From assembly GCF_009755605.1 (NCBI RefSeq), contig NZ_WPNZ01000014.1, forward strand, positions 124,001 through 188,000: DNA of 64,000 bases. Direction: 5' to 3'. Position 1 is the first letter of the stretch. Every line of letters starts with the position of its first letter. The notes under the pieces are model-generated. The model did not search any database, was not told the DNA's origin, and saw nothing but the letters and a program-made list of their open reading frames with translations. This DNA is from Streptomyces typhae. Its GTDB lineage: Bacteria; Actinomycetota; Actinomycetes; Streptomycetales; Streptomycetaceae. The translations under genes were made by a program, and so were the position numbers. Positions 24,463 to 32,756 of this stretch are shown one piece after another.

Positions 24463-26520
24463 CTACGCCTCCCAAGGAAGCCCCCCCGCCCCCCTCCCGC
24501 ACACCACATCCAGCCGCGAAACCGCCCGCGTCAGCACCACGTACAACCGATGGGTGCCGCGCGCCTCCGCCGCCACGACGTCGGCGGGTTCGACGGCGAT
24601 CACGTGGTCGTACTCCAGGCCCTTGGCGACCGTCGCGGGCACGACCGTGACGCGGGCGCCCAGTTCGTCGGGGCCCGCGGCGGCGACGCCCGCGGCCGTC
24701 AGGGCCGCGTGCACCCGGTCCGCGGCGGCGTCCGCGACGACGACGCCGACCGAGCCCTCGCGGGTGAGGGCCCGGCGTACCGCGTCGACGGTGCCCGCGT
24801 CGACGTCCCGTACCCGGTGCACAGCCACCTCGCCGTCGCCGCGCAGCGACCGGGCGGGCGGCACGTCGACGCCGAGCCCGGCGAGGAGCCGGTTGGCGAG
24901 GGCGAGGATCGCCTGCGGGACGCGGAAGCCGGTGGTCAGGGCGGTCACGGCGGTGTCGGGCTTGCCCAGGTGGGCGAGTTGGTCCTGCCAGGTCCTCGCC
25001 GCCCACGGCGTGGTGCCCTGGGCGAGGTCGCCGAGGACGGTGAGGGAGCCGAAGCCCGCGCGCCGCGCGATGGCCCGGCACTCCATCGGGGAGAGGTCCT
25101 GCGCCTCGTCGACGACGATGTGGCCGTAGCCCGGGGGCCGTTCGACGAGCCCGGCGAGTTCGTCGAGCAGGACGAGGTCGGCGGCGCTCCAGCGCGCGGA
25201 CTTGTACGAGCGCGGGGGCCGCGCCCACAGCAGGTCCCGCTGTTCCCGCGCGGACAGGATGCCGTCGGCGGCAGCCGCCAGGGCGTCCGCGTCGGCGAGG
25301 AGCGCGGCGAGCACGTCCTCGGGGCGGGCCTTCGGCCACACCGCGTCGACGAACGCGGAGACGGGGCGGGCGCGGGAGATCCGCTTCAGCCAGGCGTTGC
25401 CGACCGGGCCGGCGCGGCGTTCGGCCTGCTCCTGGATGTGGCGTACGGCCCGGGTGCGCACGCGCTCGCGGCCGGTCTCGTACGGGGGTTCCTCCGCGCG
25501 GACGTCCGCGACGATCCGGTCGAGGTCACCGGCGGGCACGCGCCAGCGGTACGAGCCGTCCGGCACCGCGAGGGGCTCGGCGGGGGCCCGCACGCGGGCG
25601 TAGAGCGCGCGCCGCAGCACGCGCGCCATCCGGGCGTCGTGCTTGACGGCGGCCGCCGCGTCCGTGTCGAGGGCCCGCACCGGCTGCCGGGCGATCTCGT
25701 CGAGGACGGTTGACTGGCGCACCCCGGTCTCGCCGAGGGAGGGCAGCACCTCGGCGATGTAGCGCAGGAAGGTGCGGTTGGGGCCGAGGATCAGGAGGCC
25801 CGAGCGCTGGATGCGCTGGGGGTGGGTGTAGAGGAGGTAGGCGGCGCGGTGCAGGCCGACGGCGGTCTTGCCGGTACCGGGGGCGCCCTGTACACAGACG
25901 GAGTCGGCGAGTCCGGCCCGTACCAGGTCGTCCTGCTCGGGCTGGATGGTGGCCGCGATGTCCCGCATGGGGCCGACGCGGGGCCGCTCGATCTCACCGG
26001 TGAGGATGCGGCTGCGCCCCACAGGGACGGTGTCTCCCTGGTCCGGCTCCGTGAGGTGCTCGTCCTCAAGCCCGGTCAGGTCCGCGGAGTCGCCGCTGCT
26101 GCCCGGTGCCCAGCCGAAGCGGCGGCGTACGGCTACGCCCTGCGGGTCGCGGGTGCCCGCCTGGTAGAAGGCGCGGGAGACGGGGGCGCGCCAGTCGACG
26201 ACGAGGGGCGGGGCGGAGGGGTGCTCGGTGACGCGCAGCCGGCCGACGTGGTAGCGCTGGCCGCGGTGGTCGCCCGCCTCCGGGGCGTGCGCGTCGAAGT
26301 CGAGGCGGCCGAAGAACAGCGGCGCGTCGGGGAGTTCGCGCATCTCCTTGGCCCTGCTGCGCAGCTCGTAACCGAGCACTTCGGCGTCCGCCCCGGACGC
26401 CGACACCTGCTCGCCGGTGACGACGTGCTCCTGCGCGCCGTCGACCATCGCGGCGAGGGCGGCGCGGCAGGTGTCGTGGTAGCGGCGCTCCTGCCCGAGC
26501 GCTTCGTCAAGTGGTGTCAT
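24463..26520 (-). CDS. HelD-like RNA polymerase-associated helicase
   Basis: 685 residues of UvrD/HelD superfamily 1 type. Walker A is GAPGTGKTAVGLHRAAYLLY and Walker B is IVVDEAQDLSPME. Motif V/VI regions are VPATVAKGLEYDHVI and LYVVLTRAVSRL. The early Arg/Tyr-rich domain has the YHVGRLRV and VVDWRAPVSRAFY segments typical of HelD. HelD proteins release stalled or drug-bound RNA polymerase, and some (HelR) give rifamycin tolerance. TATGCT 7 nt before the ATG suggests a leaderless mRNA. The divergent TetR is the probable regulator. Confidence 0.88.
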   Translation of the reverse strand: MTPLDEALGQERRYHDTCRAALAAMVDGAQEHVVTGEQVSASGADAEVLGYELRSRAKEMRELPDAPLFFGRLDFDAHAPEAGDHRGQRYHVGRLRVTEHPSAPPLVVDWRAPVSRAFYQAGTRDPQGVAVRRRFGWAPGSSGDSADLTGLEDEHLTEPDQGDTVPVGRSRILTGEIERPRVGPMRDIAATIQPEQDDLVRAGLADSVCVQGAPGTGKTAVGLHRAAYLLYTHPQRIQRSGLLILGPNRTFLRYIAEVLPSLGETGVRQSTVLDEIARQPVRALDTDAAAAVKHDARMARVLRRALYARVRAPAEPLAVPDGSYRWRVPAGDLDRIVADVRAEEPPYETGRERVRTRAVRHIQEQAERRAGPVGNAWLKRISRARPVSAFVDAVWPKARPEDVLAALLADADALAAAADGILSAREQRDLLWARPPRSYKSARWSAADLVLLDELAGLVERPPGYGHIVVDEAQDLSPMECRAIARRAGFGSLTVLGDLAQGTTPWAARTWQDQLAHLGKPDTAVTALTTGFRVPQAILALANRLLAGLGVDVPPARSLRGDGEVAVHRVRDVDAGTVDAVRRALTREGSVGVVVADAAADRVHAALTAAGVAAAGPDELGARVTVVPATVAKGLEYDHVIAVEPADVVAAEARGTHRLYVVLTRAVSRLDVVCGRGAGGLPWEA

Positions 26521-26538
26521 GCCGTCGAGCATACGAGA

Positions 26539-26559
26539 AAACGTTACCGAGTTACGTTT
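26539..26559. promoter_or_regulatory. Palindromic operator between helD-like gene and tetR
   Basis: The 21-bp near-perfect palindrome AAACGTTACCGAGTTACGTT(T) lies between two divergent leaderless promoters: TATGCT on the minus strand near 26528-26533, and TACACT at 26583-26588 on the plus strand. It overlaps or abuts the -35 of both. Confidence 0.7.
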
Positions 26560-26595
26560 ATAACCGAGACTCGCCATGGGAGTACACTGTCGGGC

Positions 26596-27264
26596 ATGAC
26601 CGGCAGCAAGGACACGAGGGCGACGCCCGCGCCCGGCGCCCCCACGGGCCTGCGGCAGCTCAAGAAGCAGCGCACCTACGAGGCGGTCTCGGAGGCGGCG
26701 ATCGCGCTGTTCCTGGAGCGCGGCTTCGACAAGGTGTCGGTGGCGGAGGTCGCCGCGGCGGCGGAGATCTCCAAGCCGACGCTGTTCCGGTACTTCCCGG
26801 CCAAGGAGGACCTCGTCCTGCACCGGTTCGCCGACCACGAGGACGAGGCGGCCCGCGTCGTGACCGGCCGCCCCGGGGGCCACTCCCCGCTGGCCGCGCT
26901 GCGCGCCCACTTCCTGGCCGGCCTGGACCGCCACGACCCGGTGACGGGCCTCAACGACGCCCCTGGCGTCCTCGCCTTCCACCAGCTCCTCTACACCTCA
27001 CCGTCGCTGGTCGCCCGCCTCCACACCTACCAGGAGCGATCCGAGCGGGCCCTCGCGGACGCGCTCGGCGAGGGCTCCCTCGACGCCCGCCTCGCCGCCG
27101 CGCAGATCCTGGCGGCGCAGCGGGTCCTGGCCCTGGACAACTGGCGCCGCGTCGACGCGGGAGAGCGGGCGCGCGACGTCCACCCGGACGCCGTACGCGC
27201 CGCGAACCGGGCTTTCGACCAGTTGGACCGGGGGCTGCCGTCCTTTACAGGGCGCCACTCCTGA
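26596..27264 (+). CDS. TetR-family repressor
   Basis: 222 residues. The HTH is LFLERGFDKVSVAEVAAAAEISKPTLFRYF. The C-terminal domain is typical of MftR/AcrR-like regulators. TACACT lies 7 nt before the ATG, so it looks leaderless. It is divergent from the helD-like gene and probably represses both via the palindrome between them. Its 3' end overlaps the convergent DUF397 gene by 20 bp. Confidence 0.9.
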   Translation: MTGSKDTRATPAPGAPTGLRQLKKQRTYEAVSEAAIALFLERGFDKVSVAEVAAAAEISKPTLFRYFPAKEDLVLHRFADHEDEAARVVTGRPGGHSPLAALRAHFLAGLDRHDPVTGLNDAPGVLAFHQLLYTSPSLVARLHTYQERSERALADALGEGSLDARLAAAQILAAQRVLALDNWRRVDAGERARDVHPDAVRAANRAFDQLDRGLPSFTGRHS

Positions 27265-27460
27265 CGCCGGAGACGAAGGCCGACCAGGCGTCCGCCTCGA
27301 CGAGCAGGGCGGGGCCGTCGGCCGCCTTGGAGTCACGTACGGGGATGCCTGTGGGGTGACCGTCCAGCACTTCGACGCAACTGCCCTCCGAGGAGCCGCT
27401 GTACGACGACTTGCGCCAGCCGCTCAGCGTGGAGGTGTTCGGTATGTGGTGATCAACCAT
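27245..27460 (-). CDS. DUF397 small regulatory-partner protein
   Basis: 71 residues, full-length DUF397: WRKSSYSGSSEGSCVEVLDG, VRDSKAADGPALLV, WSAFVSGV. DUF397 proteins pair with the adjacent XRE-DUF5753 regulators in Streptomyces; some such pairs act in development (WhiJ-type). The start overlaps the XRE stop by 8 bp. It also overlaps the convergent TetR end. Confidence 0.92.
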   Translation of the reverse strand: MVDHHIPNTSTLSGWRKSSYSGSSEGSCVEVLDGHPTGIPVRDSKAADGPALLVEADAWSAFVSGVRSGAL

Positions 27461-28250
27461 GGTGACCGTAACCCTTCGCCGTCGCCCTCATCAGGGCAAG
27501 TGATTCCTTCAGCGGCAGTGCGTCGCCTAGCGCGAGATCGTAGGCGGCTTGGAACCGTTCGACCGAGGCGGGGGAATCGTGCAACTCGCCTGAGTGCATC
27601 ACTTCCGTATAGGCGACGGGCGGCTGATCCTCGAACCACATCAACGCCGTCATGCCTTCGAGCAACGGATGCGCGCCCAGGCTGAACGGCATCACATGCA
27701 AGCGCACGCGCTCGCTCTCAACCAGTCGTACAAGGTGCGTGATCTGCTCCGCCATGGCCTCACGGCCTCCGACCGGGCGGCTGAGCACTGCCTCGTCGAG
27801 CAGGGCCCAGACCACGGGCGTCACCGGATCGGTGAGGATCTTCGCGCGCTCAAGCCGGGTGGCAACCGCGTTGCCGCGCTCCTCGCTGCTCAACGGCGGG
27901 AAGCCGACCCGCAGTACGGCGTCCGCGTACCTCTTCGTCTGGAGGATTCCCGGCACGTAGGACAGCGCAAACTCACGGATCATCGTGGCCTGTTGCTCCA
28001 ACACGAGTGCCGACTCGAAGTGCGGGGCCACCGGTCTCCGGTCCTTGCCGGGCCGGAACCGACTCAACACATCCCCCGTGTTCAACGCCCTGTCGAGCCG
28101 CAGCGCATCCTCCGCGGACGGCACTCGGCGCCCCGCCTCGATGTGCGCGATATGCGTACGGGACATGATCGCCTCATCGGCGAGCCGCTGCTGCGTGAAC
28201 CCGGCAGCCTCACGCTGTTCCCTGAGCCAGTCCCCGTAGGTGTCACCCAT
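27453..28250 (-). CDS. XRE regulator with DUF5753 (WhiJ-like)
   Basis: 265 residues. The HTH (GDWLREQREAAGFTQQRLADEAIMSRTHIAHIEAGRRVPS) is followed by the DUF5753 ligand-like domain (FALSYVPGILQTKRYADAVLR, VVWALLDEAVLSRPVGG, HVMPFSLGAHPLLEG). The start is the ATG at 28250 behind AAGGGAG (6-nt spacing); twelve more codons are open upstream. It is cotranscribed with the DUF397 gene. The signal and target are unknown. Confidence 0.92.
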   Translation of the reverse strand: MGDTYGDWLREQREAAGFTQQRLADEAIMSRTHIAHIEAGRRVPSAEDALRLDRALNTGDVLSRFRPGKDRRPVAPHFESALVLEQQATMIREFALSYVPGILQTKRYADAVLRVGFPPLSSEERGNAVATRLERAKILTDPVTPVVWALLDEAVLSRPVGGREAMAEQITHLVRLVESERVRLHVMPFSLGAHPLLEGMTALMWFEDQPPVAYTEVMHSGELHDSPASVERFQAAYDLALGDALPLKESLALMRATAKGYGHHG

Positions 28251-28355
28251 GGCCAACTCCCTTGGCGTACCGCCGTACCGGGTCATCGAGCGGGGCCAGG
28301 CTAGCGGCGGCGCTTCACGCGGAGGGCGGCCTCACCGCTCCGTCACCCTCCCGGG

Positions 28356-29453
28356 TCATGCCCAGCGCTTGAGGGCGAGTTCGATGTCCGGGCATTCCGG
28401 GGGGTCGGGCAGGCCCAGCGCCGGGGCTCCGGCGGTGAGGACCTGGTGGAGCTTGGCCGCCGCGTGGTGGAGGGTGTCGTCGTCACGGTCAGGGGTGGTG
28501 CCGAGCACCTCGGCCGTGCGGATGACGTCGGTGAAGACGGATTGCGCCCGCTTGTACGCGAGCAGCAGCTCCAGGTCCTCCTTGCAGCCCGCGGCGCTGC
28601 CCGCGCGGACGTCCTCGACCGCCAGGCGCCAGCGGTGTGCCACCTCGTCGGCCTGGTCCTGCGGGTACCGCATCAGGTGCAGATGGGTGGCGAGGTCGTA
28701 CAGGGGGTCGCCGACCATCGCCAGCTCCCAGTCGATGGTCCACAGCCGGTCGTCCGGGTCGACGATGAAGTTCTCCCGGTGCAGGTCACCGTGCAGCAGG
28801 GTGAAGGGGCGGCTCTCCATGCCCTTGACCCGGTCACGCAGGACCTGGAAGGAGTTCCGGTCGATGGCGAACTCCTTGAACAGGCGCCCGAAACGGGGCT
28901 CGTTGCGCAGGTAGACGCGCTCCTCGGTGAAGCGGATGAGGCCCTTGAGGAATCCGGCGGTGTCGCCGTCAGGCACCCGGTCCCGCTCCAGGCATCTTCG
29001 CTTCACCGTGAGCGTGCCCGGCGCCACGGCCACCAACTGCCGGAAGAGGGTGATGATCTGCTCGACCACGTCGTCCGGCAGAGACGTTCCGGCGGGCGAG
29101 GAAGCACCCAGCGTCCGCCCCTCGATGAAGCGCTGGAGCCTGAAGCCGTCCTTCTCCTTGACCTCGGGGATCCACCGGACACGCCCCGCGAGCGCGACGA
29201 GAAGCTCCTCCTCGGAGAGGAAGCAGCGCCGGTCGAACCAGAGCAGCGCCGCACGCGGCTCCCTGAACTTCCAGCGCCACGGCTCCGCCTGCTCCGTGCC
29301 CTCTGTGCCCTGCCCGTAACCGGCCTCGTCAGGGAGGGGGGCGACGTACGTCTCGTGGTGGTACCCCTGGAGCGGCCCCACGATCGCCGCCACGCCACCG
29401 CCCGCCCGCGCGGCGCGATCCCTGGCCGCGGACGTCGTCGACTCGGCTGACAT
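28356..29453 (-). CDS. Aminoglycoside phosphotransferase-family kinase
   Basis: 365 residues of the APH/choline-kinase fold. The catalytic loop is LLHGDLHRENFIVD and the metal-binding site is TIDWELAMVGDPLYDLATHL. The N-terminal lobe is atypical. These proteins phosphorylate small molecules or proteins; nothing here identifies the substrate, and it need not confer antibiotic resistance. It starts at the ATG at 29453 without a strong ribosome site. Confidence 0.8.
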   Translation of the reverse strand: MSAESTTSAARDRAARAGGGVAAIVGPLQGYHHETYVAPLPDEAGYGQGTEGTEQAEPWRWKFREPRAALLWFDRRCFLSEEELLVALAGRVRWIPEVKEKDGFRLQRFIEGRTLGASSPAGTSLPDDVVEQIITLFRQLVAVAPGTLTVKRRCLERDRVPDGDTAGFLKGLIRFTEERVYLRNEPRFGRLFKEFAIDRNSFQVLRDRVKGMESRPFTLLHGDLHRENFIVDPDDRLWTIDWELAMVGDPLYDLATHLHLMRYPQDQADEVAHRWRLAVEDVRAGSAAGCKEDLELLLAYKRAQSVFTDVIRTAEVLGTTPDRDDDTLHHAAAKLHQVLTAGAPALGLPDPPECPDIELALKRWA

Positions 29454-29676
29454 GGCAGTTCTCGGCTCTCACGCGGCGGACCGATTGCACTGATGATGAT
29501 GGAGCGGGGCAAACGTACTCCTGTGGATTCGGTGAAGCCTGCCCGGCCCCCCTTGAGATCGCCTTGAGGGGTGAACGTGCGCGCATCAGAACGACCGCAC
29601 ATCGCATGTCATGCACGCCTCTGGCACAACAAAGTGCACCCCGGCATCATGGTGCGGCCTACGGGAGGAGTGCTCG

Positions 29677-30657
29677 TTGACCGCACGCCGCCACGGTTCG
29701 GGTCCACGCTTTCCCGCTCTGGCGGCGGCTCGGCGCGACTTCGCGGAGATCCAGCCGCGACTGACCCGGTGGCTCCTCGGCGGTGTGGCGGCGCTCAGTC
29801 TGGCGGCGGAGCTGATCGACCCCCTGGGAGACGCCCTCAAGGGCGGTGACTTCCTCAGCACCACGTACTTCTCCGTCATCGCCCTCGTCCTCTTCAACGC
29901 CATCAGCGCCTCCGACACCGTTCAGGAGGCGGAGGGCGTGGAGGTCCTCGACACTGTCGACGCCATCGCCGAGCCGATCAAGGAAGCCTTCGAGGCGACG
30001 CACGTGCACCTCTACTTCGTCGGGTTCACCACGGAGACGCTGTACGCCGCCGTCAAGGAACCCCTGATACGGCTGCGCGACCGCGGCTCGCAGACCAAGG
30101 AGCTGACGCTGCGCATCGTCATCGTCAGCCTGAACTCCCCCATGGGCCTGCCCGGTGCGCTGACGCCGGCACCGGACGACAGCGGCGTCTGCTACTTCTC
30201 GGACTCACCCGACAACCGGCGGCGCATGCGCGACGAGTTCGCCAGGAAGTTCTGGCACCAGCTCAAGGTCCTCCTGGACCGTGTGGAACTGGAGAACCCC
30301 GACGTGACCATCACCTGCGAGCTGCGCGAGTCCCCGCACACCCCGGTGTCCAAGCTCTACATCCTCAACGAGCAGAAGGTCTACTACGGCACATACGGCA
30401 TCCGGCGGGACACGGTCCAGGTCGGCAGGCGCGGGCGCACCCTGGACATCCTGGACGCCGAGGGCTTCGGCATCCGGCACGGTCCTGCCCGGCTCATCGG
30501 CTGGGACAGGACGGCCCGCACCCGGTCGACGAAGCAGATCGCGGAGTTCCACATGGAGTGGTTCAACAACCTGTGGGTCGTCCTCGGGGGCATACGGCCG
30601 CGCAACCCCGTCTTCTCCGACGCGGACCGGGTGTGGCGACCGCCGCCCCTCACCTGA
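29677..30657 (+). CDS. Membrane-anchored protein with DevA-type C-terminal domain
   Basis: 326 residues. Two hydrophobic segments (WLLGGVAALSLAAELI, STTYFSVIALVLFNAI) precede a domain that matches the C-terminal halves of DevA and DevB element by element: EAF..HV, ETL..AV.EP, LRI.I.S, TPVSKLYILNEQKVYYGTY, F..EWFNNLW. The K-L-Y-(I/L)-L-N core recalls a degenerate phospholipase D HKD motif (first His missing). The TTG at 29677 has GGGAGGAG 6 nt before it. The gene converges on devE, 10 bp away. Function unknown; a link to the Dev regulators is inferred from the shared domain. Confidence 0.65.
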   Translation: MTARRHGSGPRFPALAAARRDFAEIQPRLTRWLLGGVAALSLAAELIDPLGDALKGGDFLSTTYFSVIALVLFNAISASDTVQEAEGVEVLDTVDAIAEPIKEAFEATHVHLYFVGFTTETLYAAVKEPLIRLRDRGSQTKELTLRIVIVSLNSPMGLPGALTPAPDDSGVCYFSDSPDNRRRMRDEFARKFWHQLKVLLDRVELENPDVTITCELRESPHTPVSKLYILNEQKVYYGTYGIRRDTVQVGRRGRTLDILDAEGFGIRHGPARLIGWDRTARTRSTKQIAEFHMEWFNNLWVVLGGIRPRNPVFSDADRVWRPPPLT

Positions 30658-30667
30658 GGCAGTCGCG

Positions 30668-31438
30668 TCACCGGAGGCAGTCGAGCACCGCCCCCAACGA
30701 CCGCACCACCACCTCCGCCCCCACCTCTCGCAGCAACTCCTCCTTGTGCTCGTTGCGCGCGTACCCCAAGAACTCCACCCCCGCCGCCCGCGCCGCCTCG
30801 TAGTCCGTCGGGCTGTCCCCGATCAGGAGGGCGCTCGACGGGTGCGCCCCCATGGCGGACAGCGCCCGGGTCACGCAGTACGGGTTCGGCTTGAGGAGCT
30901 GGAGGTCGTGGGTGCGGCCGTAGATGTGGGGGGCGAAGCAGTCGAGGAGGCCGCGGTCGGAGAGGTAGCTTGCGGCGACGCGCGGGGAGTTGTTGGTGGC
31001 GATGGCGAGCCGGACGCCGACGGCCGTCCAGGTCCGGATCAGGGCGTCCGCGTACGGGGTCGGCCACGCCGACACCACCGCCTTCAGCTCCTCACGTGTG
31101 AGCCGCTCCTCCAGTTCGACGACGAGGTCGCTGTCGGGGTGGCGATGGTCCACGGCACGCAGGACGCTGTGCGGGTCCGGGTCGTCCCGTACCCCGTCCT
31201 CCAGGAGGCCGTGGAGACCCTGTTCCGCCAGCCACTCGACCTGCTGCCGGGCCACCATCGCCGCGGAGTGGCTGGCGAAGAGCCGGCAGACGGGCCCGTC
31301 GAAGTCGAAGAGGACGAAGCGGGCGCGGCCGATCAGGTCGCGCAGGCCGTCGGTCGCGTCGGCCCGAGGTTCGGTCGAGGCATCGGTCGAGGCATCGGTC
31401 GAGGCATCGGTCGGGAGGTTATTCGCGTCACCGGTCAC
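30668..31438 (-). CDS. devE: DevE-like HAD phosphatase
   Basis: 256 residues, haloacid dehalogenase superfamily. Motif I is FVLFDFDGPVC (Asp45, Asp47), motif II is IATNNS, the motif III Lys is in LLKPNPYCV, and motif IV is LLIGDSPTDYEAA. The N-terminus has a TDAS repeat encoded by 12-bp DNA repeats. It starts at a GTG immediately after the devA stop (no gap), so it is translationally coupled to devA. This matches the devA-devE operon needed for aerial development in S. coelicolor. The substrate is unknown. Confidence 0.85.
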   Translation of the reverse strand: MTGDANNLPTDASTDASTDASTEPRADATDGLRDLIGRARFVLFDFDGPVCRLFASHSAAMVARQQVEWLAEQGLHGLLEDGVRDDPDPHSVLRAVDHRHPDSDLVVELEERLTREELKAVVSAWPTPYADALIRTWTAVGVRLAIATNNSPRVAASYLSDRGLLDCFAPHIYGRTHDLQLLKPNPYCVTRALSAMGAHPSSALLIGDSPTDYEAARAAGVEFLGYARNEHKEELLREVGAEVVVRSLGAVLDCLR

Positions 31439-32371
31439 CTAAGAGAGTGTTAGGTCCGTAGTGATCGTTTCCCAGAGGGCGGCGAACCACTTCTGAGATT
31501 CTTCGACGAAGCCGGTGTCGCGCGGGCTGCTGCCGTCGGTGAAGGAGAAGAGCGCCGCGGTGAGCCCGCCCACGTCGTAGGCCTCCACCGGCTCGAGGCG
31601 TTCGGCGCCCGCGGCCCGCCCCTCGGTGTCCGCGTCGAACGTCAGCTGCGCCCGCTCAAGGGTGTAGTACGCGAGCAGCGCCTCCGTACCGTTGAGCAGG
31701 TACAGCTTCACCGGCGTCGTGAACGGCAGCGCGCGGAACGTGACCCGGACGTCGATGCCGTGCGACTGCCGCAGCGCGCCGAGGTTGTGGCGCAGGACCT
31801 GGCCCTGGGCGTTGCGCTGCGCCAGCCAGCGCCGGTGCAGCCGGTCCCGGTCCCGCTCGTCGTCGGACTCCACGGGCACCGGGAAGGCCAGATTGATCTC
31901 GCTGCTCGGCAGCAGAATCCTTACGTCGATCGACTCGGGCCGCAGCCGCCCCTCGTGGATCTGCCGGATCGGCTCCATGACGGCGTTCATCAGGGTCTCC
32001 GCCGTGTACGAGACCACGTCGACGCGTACGTGCGGCTCGCCGAAGGCCTCGGCGAGGCGCGGGGCGAGCGCCACCATCGACGGCTGCGGCTGGGGCTGGG
32101 CGACGGGCGGCACCGGGGCGGCGGAGCCTTCCGCGACCCGCGGCGGGCTGCCCCTGCTGATGTGGTTGAGCAGCCCGTCCCGCTGCAACGAGAGCAGTGC
32201 CTGCCGCACCGTGCCGCGTTCCACGCCGAACTCCTCGGCGAGCTTGGCCTGGGTGGGGAGGCGGTCACCCGCCTTGAGGGTGCCGGTACGGATGCGGTCG
32301 CGCAGGGCGTCGGCGATGTCCTGGGGGGAGGTCTTTCTGCTGCCGTTCACTGCACCGTTCTCCTTGGTCAC
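31439..32371 (-). CDS. devA: DevA-like GntR developmental regulator
   Basis: 310 residues. A GntR winged helix (QDIADALRDRIRTGTLKAGDRLPTQAKLAEEFGVERGTVRQAL) precedes a C-terminal domain of the DevA subfamily: HVRVDVVSYTAETLMNAVMEPIRQIHEG, FRALPFTTPVKLYLLNGTEALLAYYT. The start is the GTG at 32371: TATCGT lies exactly 6 nt before it (leaderless), as in devB. Longer frames upstream run through the operator region. DevA is known to affect aerial hyphae and to autoregulate in S. coelicolor. devE follows directly. Confidence 0.88.
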   Translation of the reverse strand: MTKENGAVNGSRKTSPQDIADALRDRIRTGTLKAGDRLPTQAKLAEEFGVERGTVRQALLSLQRDGLLNHISRGSPPRVAEGSAAPVPPVAQPQPQPSMVALAPRLAEAFGEPHVRVDVVSYTAETLMNAVMEPIRQIHEGRLRPESIDVRILLPSSEINLAFPVPVESDDERDRDRLHRRWLAQRNAQGQVLRHNLGALRQSHGIDVRVTFRALPFTTPVKLYLLNGTEALLAYYTLERAQLTFDADTEGRAAGAERLEPVEAYDVGGLTAALFSFTDGSSPRDTGFVEESQKWFAALWETITTDLTLS

Positions 32372-32457
32372 GACCAGACGATACAACTCGGAACAACTGG
32401 ACGCCATCTTGCGGCAGTTGACTCGAAGTTGTTTATGAGCGCTTACCAAGTGGGGAC

Positions 32458-32485
32458 AACTCAAGTGAGTTGGTTGCCAACTCAC
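32458..32485. promoter_or_regulatory. Dev-type operator at devA/small-protein gap
   Basis: AACTCA-AG-TGAGTT (32458-32471) overlaps the perfect palindrome GTGAGTTGG-TTG-CCAACTCAC (32465-32485). AGTTGT/ACAACT half-sites also lie at 32382-32396 and 32427-32432. The same elements recur upstream of devB. They fit a GntR-type operator used by DevA and/or DevB. Confidence 0.7.
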
Positions 32486-32512
32486 CATGAGATGGCAGAA
32501 GGGGGAACCATC

Positions 32513-32701
32513 ATGCCCGCCATAGCCCTCCTCGCAGCCGTGTTCGCCGTCAGCGTCGAACAGATCGTGCAGTGGAAGTACGGAACCCTCGGCATCATCG
32601 GTCTGCTCCTGCTGACCGTGGGCGTCAAGGCGAAGAACCCCACCTGCAGCTCCATCGGGGCGGCCGTACTCGCCCTGATGGTGACGGGCCCCGCCCTGTG
32701 A
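32513..32701 (+). CDS. 62-residue membrane protein, dev-linked (copy 1)
   Basis: Two hydrophobic segments surround VQWKYGTLGII, followed by GVKAKNPTCSSIGAA. The ATG follows AAGGGGGAACC. It is divergent from devA across the shared operator. It has a near-identical relative (about 60% identical) next to devB, with VQWKYG, GII, LTVG, KAKN, TC and IGA all conserved. Conservation across the duplication shows it is a real gene. No known family recognised. Confidence 0.8.
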   Translation: MPAIALLAAVFAVSVEQIVQWKYGTLGIIGLLLLTVGVKAKNPTCSSIGAAVLALMVTGPAL

Positions 32702-32756
32702 CCAGGATCGGGGCCGGGGCCGGGGCCGGGATCACGGCCTCGGGCTGAGCCCCGGT

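Noticed and set aside
26521..26982. N-terminal extension of the HelD-like protein across the TetR gene
   Set aside because: It is antisense to TetR; the ATG at 26520 with a leaderless -10 is consistent with the family start.
28356..29453. Aminoglycoside resistance gene
   Set aside because: Only the general APH catalytic motifs are present; nothing ties it to antibiotic modification.
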